Source: Prosthecobacter debontii (GTDB taxonomy: Bacteria > Verrucomicrobiota > Verrucomicrobiia > Verrucomicrobiales > Verrucomicrobiaceae). From it: 64,000 nt of DNA. Each line of letters starts with the position of its first letter. Position 1 is the stretch's first letter. A model generated the notes under the pieces. That model was not told the origin of the DNA, ran no database searches, and worked only from the letters and a program-made list of their open reading frames with translations. The stretch is taken from assembly GCA_945869695.1 (NCBI GenBank), contig CAMBPV010000002.1:32786-96785 (forward strand), written 5' to 3'. The position numbers and the translations under genes are program-made. Of this stretch, positions 58,366-64,000 are shown piece after piece.

Positions 58366-59106
58366 ATGAAACTCCGTCGGCTTGATCAGCTTCTCTCCTC
58401 TCTCGGCTATTGCAGCCGGAAGGAGGCAGCGGATCTGGTCAAAGAGGGGCGCGTGCTCGTGTCAGGCGTCAGTCCTAAAAAGGCTGAATCAAAGGTGGAT
58501 GCTCATGCGGTCACCTTGGATGGAAGTCCATTGGAAGCCGTCGATGGACTCGTAGCCATGTTTCACAAACCCCTGGGTTATGTCTGCACGCACAGTGATG
58601 GAGAAGGACCCACCATCTACGAGTTGCTCCCTCAGCGCTGGTCAAACCGGAACCCTGCCATCACGAGTGTGGGTCGCCTCGATAAAGATACCAGCGGGCT
58701 TTTGCTTGTCACCGATGTCGGCACCCTCGTGCACCGTTTCACCTCCCCGAAATCGGAGGTGGAGAAGGTTTACCTCGTCGAGGTTGATCGAGATTTGGAT
58801 GAAACTCTGATCAGCACCTTTGCATCTGGCACCGTGATGCTACGCGGAGAATCCAAACCTTGCTTGCCGGCTCAACTCAAGATCACTTCGGCACGCAGCG
58901 CGAGTCTGACCCTCACCGAGGGTCGGTATCATCAGGTGCGCCGCATGTTTGCATCCCAAGGCTGGCATGTTGAAAAATTGCACCGCGAGAGGTTCGGCGA
59001 GTATCTCCTCGGAGACCTTCAGCCCGGCCAGTGGCGAATCGTGGAATCGAGCTCGATTACAACCCATCCGCTCCACCCGGAATTCGCGGATCATGAACAG
59101 GAGTAA
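58366..59106 (+). CDS. RsuA/RluB-type 16S/23S pseudouridine synthase
   Basis: A 246-aa enzyme. Seen: an N-terminal S4 domain (LRRLDQLLSSLGYCSRKEAA, DLVKEGRVLVSG); the catalytic motif GRLDKDTSGLLLVTDVG with the nucleophilic Asp; LTEGRYHQVRRMFASQGWHV; and LHRERFGEYLLGDLQPGQWR. It matches RsuA-type enzymes (16S U516) more than RluB/E/F, but the target cannot be fixed by eye. The start is the internal Met 8 codons into the open frame, where S4 begins. Its 3' end overlaps the convergent ggt gene by 50 bases. Confidence 0.9.
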   Translation: MKLRRLDQLLSSLGYCSRKEAADLVKEGRVLVSGVSPKKAESKVDAHAVTLDGSPLEAVDGLVAMFHKPLGYVCTHSDGEGPTIYELLPQRWSNRNPAITSVGRLDKDTSGLLLVTDVGTLVHRFTSPKSEVEKVYLVEVDRDLDETLISTFASGTVMLRGESKPCLPAQLKITSARSASLTLTEGRYHQVRRMFASQGWHVEKLHRERFGEYLLGDLQPGQWRIVESSSITTHPLHPEFADHEQE

Positions 59107-60733
59107 ACCGCTTTTTCCCGGCGTCCCAATGCACGCACTGACAAGCCCCAAAGGAAGCTGATTTCGAAAGCGGATGCCCCAATCCCTCCACTCGATCCAG
59201 CGTCTCCTCGCCAAAGGCCGTCTCGATCTTCAATTCATCAGGTGCCCATTGATGATGAAAACGCGGAGCCGCCAGGGCTGCCTGCGGTGACATCCCTTGA
59301 TCGATGATGTTCGAGATGGCGATCAACGTCTGAGTGATGATCGTCGGACCACCTGCTGCCCCGACGCTGAGAATCGGTTTTCCGTTTTTCAGAACCAGGG
59401 TCGGGCTCATGCTCGAGAGCGGCCGTTTTCCCGGTGCGATGGCATTGGCTTCGGCACCGATGAGTCTGAAAGCATTCGGAACACCCGGCTGCACCGAGAA
59501 ATCATCCATCTCATTGTTCATGAGCACGCCCGTCGTGGGAATGATGACCTTGGAGCCAAAGGCCGTGTTGATGGTCTGCGTGAGTGCCACCCAATTCCCA
59601 TCCGCATCCGCCGTCGAAAGATGGGTGGTGTGCTTGCCAAAGACGTCTCCCTCCCATCTCGGGGGGAGATTGTGCCCCGTTACTTTCGTTGCCTGATCCA
59701 GATTGATTTTTGCAGCCAATTCTATGCCATAACTGGGATCCACCAATCCTTGAGGCACTTTCACAAAATCAGGATCGCCCAGCCAGTAAGCACGGTCGGC
59801 AAAGGCAAGCTTCATGGCTTCGGTGATCACATGGACGCGGCTGGAGGCGCGCAAATGTCTCACGGGGAAGTTTTCCAGAATGTTCAAGATCTGCGCCACA
59901 TGAACGCCTCCAGAGCTGGGAGGCGGCATGCAGATCAGGTCATAACCTCGATACTTGGACAAAATGGCAGCGCGCTCGATGGGCTTATAGGCGGCAAAAT
60001 CCTCTGCCGTTAGCATCCCGCCATTTTCATTCATCCACGCGGCTGTCTTTTGGGCAAAGGTTCCGCGGTAAAACCAATCGATACCCGAATCCGCAACGGC
60101 TCGATAGGTGGAGGCCAGATTCTTTTGAACCAATAGGTCACCCTTCCGAAGCGGGGATCCGTCTGCCTTCAGAAGCGTCGATGCAGACTCGGGAAAGGCT
60201 TTTAACTTGTCGGCAGTGGCAGCCAGCTTCCGGGCATACACTTCATCAATCGGAAAGCCCTTTTCGGCCAAGTCCGCAGCCGGACGCAGCAGGTCTGCAA
60301 GCTTGAGTTTTCCGTGCTTCCGGAGCGCATGATCATATGCCGCCAGAGCCCCTGGCACGCCCGAGGCCAAGGCTCCCGTTTTGCTTGCCTCATTGTCGAG
60401 CACACCCCCGATCAGATACATATCCCGACTGGCTCGACCTGACGCTGTTTCGCGACCATCAATGGCCGTCACCTGTCCGTCGGCGGATCGGATGACGATG
60501 AAACATCCACCGCCGATTCCGGAGTTATGTCCATCGACCACTCCGAGTGTCAGCGCCGTGGCGATCGCGGCATCGACCGCATTTCCACCGCTTCGCACCG
60601 CATTCACCCCCGCCTGAGTCGCCAGGGGATGGACTGAAGCGATGGCGAGATTCTTAAACGTCTTAGGGCCTTCCTGACCCGAGGCACTGAGGAGGATGAA
60701 ACTCCACGAGAAGAGGGCAATAAACTTCGTCAT
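59057..60733 (-). CDS. ggt: Gamma-glutamyltranspeptidase precursor
   Basis: A 558-aa secreted enzyme that cleaves gamma-glutamyl bonds (glutathione, glutamine). Seen: signal FIALFSWSFILLSASGQ; large-subunit blocks HPLATQAGVNAVRSGGNAVD, DGHNSGIGGGCFIVI, DGRETA; the auto-cleavage site with nucleophilic Thr in KHTTHLSTADADGNW (Thr369 at the start of the small subunit); and SMSPTLVLKNGKPIL, SVGAAGGPTIITQTL. All landmark residues look present, so it should self-process. Overlaps the pseudouridine synthase gene by 50 bases at their 3' ends. Confidence 0.95.
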   Translation of the reverse strand: MTKFIALFSWSFILLSASGQEGPKTFKNLAIASVHPLATQAGVNAVRSGGNAVDAAIATALTLGVVDGHNSGIGGGCFIVIRSADGQVTAIDGRETASGRASRDMYLIGGVLDNEASKTGALASGVPGALAAYDHALRKHGKLKLADLLRPAADLAEKGFPIDEVYARKLAATADKLKAFPESASTLLKADGSPLRKGDLLVQKNLASTYRAVADSGIDWFYRGTFAQKTAAWMNENGGMLTAEDFAAYKPIERAAILSKYRGYDLICMPPPSSGGVHVAQILNILENFPVRHLRASSRVHVITEAMKLAFADRAYWLGDPDFVKVPQGLVDPSYGIELAAKINLDQATKVTGHNLPPRWEGDVFGKHTTHLSTADADGNWVALTQTINTAFGSKVIIPTTGVLMNNEMDDFSVQPGVPNAFRLIGAEANAIAPGKRPLSSMSPTLVLKNGKPILSVGAAGGPTIITQTLIAISNIIDQGMSPQAALAAPRFHHQWAPDELKIETAFGEETLDRVEGLGHPLSKSASFGACQCVHWDAGKKRFTPVHDPRIPGGADGL

Positions 60734-60761
60734 GCCCCACTATCCACCTTTCAAAAAAATG

Positions 60762-61034
60762 TCACCTTTTTTGCTCGGCAGGTGAGGAACGAAAGTTCTT
60801 CCAAGCCTGCTGGTAAGTGTAAGCCACGGCAAAAATTCCAAAAAAGAGCAAGATGGCCCTGCCTAATTCGGGCACGCCCTCGATCTGGAAAGGGACGACT
60901 GCCTGCGCATTCACCGTTTCCAGACCTGCTTGAACAATATCAGCAGCCTCCGTCTTGCCCATGACCAAGTAGCCCGAAGCTGTCAACGCAACGGTCGCGC
61001 AGACAAGCCAGTATGATACTAAACGGAAATTCAT
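60762..61034 (-). CDS. Small membrane protein, hypothetical
   Basis: A 90-aa protein with two membrane helices (VSYWLVCATVALTASGYLVM and ELGRAILLFFGIFAVAYTY) flanking a short periplasmic loop, and a basic end. I do not recognise it. It sits 28 bases upstream of ggt on the same strand, so it may be co-transcribed with ggt. Start taken at MNFRLVSYW. Confidence 0.6.
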   Translation of the reverse strand: MNFRLVSYWLVCATVALTASGYLVMGKTEAADIVQAGLETVNAQAVVPFQIEGVPELGRAILLFFGIFAVAYTYQQAWKNFRSSPAEQKR

Positions 61035-61141
61035 GGGATAATGACTAAGATCCAAAATTTGGCCGAATAGTTCAAGAATAATGTTTTTATAAAAATGAAC
61101 ACGGAACGGATAGAAATGGGCGTTGCATACGCTGGGAGTTC

Positions 61142-61921
61142 ATGTTTGATGATCAAAACCAAGCGGTTCCCATGGGCGATATCACAATCGGCAAACGAAA
61201 ATTTCGGCGCGTACTTCTGAAACTGAGCGGTGAGGCGCTCCGGGAGCCCGGCAACACCGACAATATCTCCCCACCCATTGTGGAAGACATTGCGGCTCAG
61301 ATCAAACAGGCACACCAGACGGGACTTGAGATCGCCCTCGTTGTTGGCGGCGGAAATTTCTGGCGTGGAGTCAGTGCCAGTAATCGCGGCATGGAGCGCG
61401 CGACAGCCGACTACATGGGAATGCTCGCCACGGTGATGAATTCCCTCGCAGTGCAAAGCATGCTCGAGGCCATGGATGTGCCGACACGCGTGCAGTCAGC
61501 CATTGAAATGAAAAACGTGGCAGAGCCCTTCATCCGCCGGGTGGCCATGCGTCATCTCGAGCTGGGGCGGGTGGTGATTTTTGCGGCCGGCACGGGCAAT
61601 CCCTTCTTTTCGACAGACACGACTGCTGCCCTGAGAGCGAGTGAGATCGGCGCAGACTGCGTGCTGAAAGCCACCAAGGTGGACGGCATCTACGACTCTG
61701 ACCCCAAAAAGAACCCCAACGCGGTGCGCTACGAGCAGACCACGTTTCACAATGCACTGACCCGCCAGCTCAAAGTCATGGACGCCACGGCCTTCTCCCT
61801 TTGCATGGAGAATAACATGCCCATCGTCGTGTTTAGCATGGTGGAGGCTGACAACATCCGCCGCGCTTTGATTGGCGAGCCCATCGGCACGCTCGTGACC
61901 GCAGAGATGCCGGCGGAATAG
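61142..61921 (+). CDS. pyrH: UMP kinase
   Basis: A 259-aa amino-acid-kinase-fold enzyme that phosphorylates UMP to UDP. Seen: [92 protein letters not shown]. All substrate and ATP motifs are there. The N-terminus has about 20 extra residues before the first strand, so the Met at residue 11 is an alternative start. Followed by frr after about 20 bases, the normal pyrH-frr order. Confidence 0.97.
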   Translation: MFDDQNQAVPMGDITIGKRKFRRVLLKLSGEALREPGNTDNISPPIVEDIAAQIKQAHQTGLEIALVVGGGNFWRGVSASNRGMERATADYMGMLATVMNSLAVQSMLEAMDVPTRVQSAIEMKNVAEPFIRRVAMRHLELGRVVIFAAGTGNPFFSTDTTAALRASEIGADCVLKATKVDGIYDSDPKKNPNAVRYEQTTFHNALTRQLKVMDATAFSLCMENNMPIVVFSMVEADNIRRALIGEPIGTLVTAEMPAE

Positions 61922-61940
61922 GCCGATGATTTTTTTAACT

Positions 61941-62507
61941 ATGGACCCTGAATTGACCATGATGGAGGCGGACGAGTCGATGACGAAGGCCGTCGAGTAC
62001 GTCATCCATGAATTTGCCGCCGTTCGCACCGGGAAAGCCTCCCCTGCCCTGGTGGAAAACCTCGACGTGCATGTGCGCAGCTACGGCAGCAACATGAAGC
62101 TGAAACAGCTGGCCATGATCTCGACCCCGGATGCACGGCTGATCCGCATTGAGCCCTTTGACTCCTCCACCCTTCAAGACATCGACCGCGCCATCCGCGA
62201 GTCTCGCTTGGGACTGAATGGATCCATCGAAGGAAAAGTGATTCGCCTCCCCATCCCCGTTCTCTCACAAGAGCGGCGCGAGCAGATGGTGAAGATGATC
62301 AAACAGATGGCTGAAGAAGGCCGAGTACGAGTGCGCTCCGTGCGCCGCGACACGATCGAAGTTCTCAAAAAAGGACAGAAGGAGGGACTCATCACCGAAG
62401 ATGATCTCCACCGCTATGAAAAGGATACGCAGGCTCTCACGGACAAAAGCGTGGCTGACATCGATCATCACGTGATGACGAAGGAAAAGGAAATTCTGAC
62501 GGTCTGA
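61941..62507 (+). CDS. frr: Ribosome recycling factor
   Basis: A 188-aa protein that splits post-termination ribosomes with EF-G. Seen: MTKAVEYVIHEFAAVRTGKA, LVENLDVHVRSYGSNMKLKQ, RLIRIEPFDSSTLQDIDRAI, RLPIPVLSQERREQMVKMIK, RVRVRSVRRDTIEVLKKGQK. Normal length. The start at MDPELTMMEADESM is preferred to an ATG five codons earlier. Confidence 0.97.
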   Translation: MDPELTMMEADESMTKAVEYVIHEFAAVRTGKASPALVENLDVHVRSYGSNMKLKQLAMISTPDARLIRIEPFDSSTLQDIDRAIRESRLGLNGSIEGKVIRLPIPVLSQERREQMVKMIKQMAEEGRVRVRSVRRDTIEVLKKGQKEGLITEDDLHRYEKDTQALTDKSVADIDHHVMTKEKEILTV

Positions 62508-62549
62508 AGATCGAGCATCCAGGACAACCAGAATCGCTTTCCCGCCTCC

Positions 62550-63224
62550 ATGTTTCCGGCTGAAGACTATCTCGATCTGACTCACACCAATCACGCTCAC
62601 TTGTTCAAGACGGGAGAGCCGGTGTGGACCGCCCTAACTCGGATCGAGACCTATCTGGACTTTCGGCTCCAAGCGGTCAATCGGACACAAAACGTGCCCT
62701 GGGCCTACCTCGGTGAACATGTGTTCGTGGACGAGGACACCGTCATCGAGCCCAATGCCGTGATCAAAGGCCCCTGCTGGATCGGCAAAAACTGCCAGAT
62801 CCGATCCGGGGCCTACATCCGGGAAAACACCATCATCGGTGATGGGGCCGTGATCGGGAACTCCTGCGAGCTAAAGAATTGCATCATCTTCGACTCCTGC
62901 GAGGCCCCTCATTTCAACTACGTGGGAGATTCCATCCTCGGCTACAAAGCCCATCTCGGTGCTGGAGTTATCCTTTCAAACGTGAGGCTGGACCGCGCTG
63001 AGGTCACGGTGAACGGAAAAGACAAAGACATCAAAACAGGCCTTCGGAAATTTGGCGCCATCATCGGTGATCACGCCGAGATCGGCTGCAACAGTGTGAT
63101 CAATCCCGGCACGCTCATCGGGCGCAAGAGTGTCATTTACCCACTCACCAGCTTCGGTGGCGTTTTGCCTGCCAACACACTGCTCAAAACACGCCAGCAG
63201 CAGATAGCGGTTCCTCGCGCTTAG
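62550..63224 (+). CDS. Left-handed beta-helix nucleotidyltransferase-like protein (GlmU-C type)
   Basis: A 224-aa protein made of hexapeptide repeats after a short N-terminal helix domain: EDTVIEPNAVIKGPCWIGKN, CQIRSGAYIRENTIIGDGAV, IGNSCELKNCIIFDSCEAPH, FNYVGDSILGYKAHLGAGVI, LSNVRLD. These fit the C-terminal acyltransferase half of GlmU-like sugar-1-phosphate enzymes; the FNYVGDS and GAGVILSN blocks are typical. The nucleotidyltransferase half is missing, which is common for the stand-alone group. It likely acts in nucleotide-sugar metabolism. Its stop overlaps that of the convergent TPR gene. Confidence 0.85.
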   Translation: MFPAEDYLDLTHTNHAHLFKTGEPVWTALTRIETYLDFRLQAVNRTQNVPWAYLGEHVFVDEDTVIEPNAVIKGPCWIGKNCQIRSGAYIRENTIIGDGAVIGNSCELKNCIIFDSCEAPHFNYVGDSILGYKAHLGAGVILSNVRLDRAEVTVNGKDKDIKTGLRKFGAIIGDHAEIGCNSVINPGTLIGRKSVIYPLTSFGGVLPANTLLKTRQQQIAVPRA

Positions 63225-64000
63225 CCAGCGAGATTCAAACACCGGTCCAATGCCTTCAGCGCCGCGGAAGAAGCAGGAGATTCACCATCCTTAGCGAAGG
63301 GCTTCAGCAGTCGGACCAGTCGTTCTGAGGGCTCGCGCAGTTGCTCTTTCGTGAGCGAGCGAGTACGGTTCTCACACATCCATGATGCGATCCCGATGAC
63401 TTCTGCCAACGAGGGGACTCCCGGATGGTCAGCTAACGTCGTGGGATAGTTTTGGAGGGTGCGCTCGAAGGTGGTGATGAGTTCGGAAAATCTCGCGCTG
63501 GCTTGTTCGGGCGAGACCGTCCCCCCCTTTTCCAGAGCGTGGGAAGGATGCTTTACCATCGTCCGCAGCTTCGCATACTGGGCCATGAACCACGTCAGCC
63601 CCGGATCCTGGGGTTGGGATAGACCCAGCGCCAGATCAGCCGTCGAGATCGCGCTTTCTCCGCTCCCGCCTCGGAAGTCACCCAGGTAAGCCTGCGCGAC
63701 CGCCAGGTAGGCCAAAGTCTCCGCACGTTGGCTCAGACGTGAAGCGAGAGTGTCCGCCTTCCCTGTCCCATCAGGGATGGCTCCAGTGCGGACTTCCAGC
63801 GCCTGTAAAAAGCATCGGACAGCAGCCTCCAGCGGCTCCATCGATCGAGGTTCACCCTCCGACTTCACCAGCATCACCACACCCTGATCATGGTGAATCG
63901 ATGCCCAAAGCTCAGGGTTCAACTCCCGCTCAAACGCACCCGTTGCGATGCGCATGGCCTCCTCCGCACCGTCCAGCTCTCCTTTTTGCGAGGAGGTCTT
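63221..64000 (-). CDS. TPR-like helical protein (5' end outside the window)
   Basis: The frame runs open to the right edge of the window; an internal Met at 63955 would give 244 aa, but codons before it (K-T-S-S-Q-K-G-E-L-D-G-A-E-E-A) continue the protein, so the start is beyond the edge. It is helical with TPR-like pairs: PELWASIHHDQGVVMLVKSE, RAETLAYLAVAQAYLGDFRG, FMAQYAKLRTMVKHPSHALE. No enzyme motif. Partner and role are unknown. Confidence 0.65.
   Translation of the reverse strand, partial: KTSSQKGELDGAEEAMRIATGAFERELNPELWASIHHDQGVVMLVKSEGEPRSMEPLEAAVRCFLQALEVRTGAIPDGTGKADTLASRLSQRAETLAYLAVAQAYLGDFRGGSGESAISTADLALGLSQPQDPGLTWFMAQYAKLRTMVKHPSHALEKGGTVSPEQASARFSELITTFERTLQNYPTTLADHPGVPSLAEVIGIASWMCENRTRSLTKEQLREPSERLVRLLKPFAKDGESPASSAALKALDRCLNLAG

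Overview
The window comes from a free-living Gram-negative bacterium of the PVC superphylum, most likely Verrucomicrobiota (Verrucomicrobiales, Prosthecobacter/Verrucomicrobium-like). The evidence is the set of gene families together: a DUF1501 protein with a Tat signal, a giant dehydrogenase-type beta-propeller/HEAT/cytochrome c fusion, a PEP-CTERM tail, a sulfatase fragment, DUF433/DUF5615 toxin-antitoxin pairs, and outer-membrane features (LptF/G-type permease, a MetA-type beta-barrel, many lipoproteins). GC content is high by eye, with AT-rich promoter gaps. I saw no rRNA, tRNA, CRISPR array or complete insertion sequence.

Layout. 0-7 kb: apbE, a CorA-type Mg2+ channel, a GT39-like membrane glycosyltransferase, a PhoD-like phosphatase coupled to yaeQ, and a secreted beta-helix protein. 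7-9.3 kb: small accessory genes, including a UPF0175/PIN toxin-antitoxin pair and a RelE-like relic. 9.3-22 kb: dihydrolipoamide dehydrogenase, the PVC-type SGNH/propeller/HEAT/cytochrome fusion, an SRPBCC protein, a PEP-CTERM relic, a CII-like regulator, M32 carboxypeptidase, an FHA-adenylate cyclase, an LptG-like permease with an extra membrane domain, and a NusG paralogue. 22-28 kb: a POT peptide transporter, then a gene graveyard (sulfatase fragment, an amidohydrolase with its middle deleted, a frameshifted porin tail) mixed with small lipoproteins, a BASS transporter, a bestrophin-like protein and a DUF4105 protein.

28.1-32.7 kb is the most interesting segment. A good sigma70-like promoter precedes an exported SnoaL-like protein, then an 89-aa precursor peptide with a twin-arginine leader and four W-I-N repeats in a Gly/Arg-rich core. 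These are followed by a 266-aa protein that looks like a radical SAM/SPASM enzyme lacking its SAM cluster, a true radical SAM/SPASM maturase (translationally coupled), and a phospholipase D-like lipoprotein. I read this as a RiPP locus making a three-residue-cyclophane ('triceptide'/GRRM-like) peptide that is exported by Tat and trimmed by signal peptidase.

32.7-41.2 kb: an outer-membrane barrel with a coiled-coil partner, then an accessory region of toxin-antitoxin modules, low-GC hypotheticals and dispersed palindromic repeats. Two of the toxins are cut off exactly at copies of the same repeat. 41.2-48.8 kb: L,D-transpeptidase, the conserved rpmH-rnpA-yidD-yidC-khpB cluster (reading leftward), GNAT acetyltransferase, an ATP-grasp-like protein and the DUF1501 protein. 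48.8-64 kb: a two-gene PAS/histidine-kinase phosphorelay, rlmH, a Pro-rich repeat lipoprotein with a clear terminator, tex, an rsuA-type pseudouridine synthase, ggt, and the core pair pyrH-frr followed by a left-handed beta-helix sugar-nucleotide protein. A TPR-like gene runs off the right edge.
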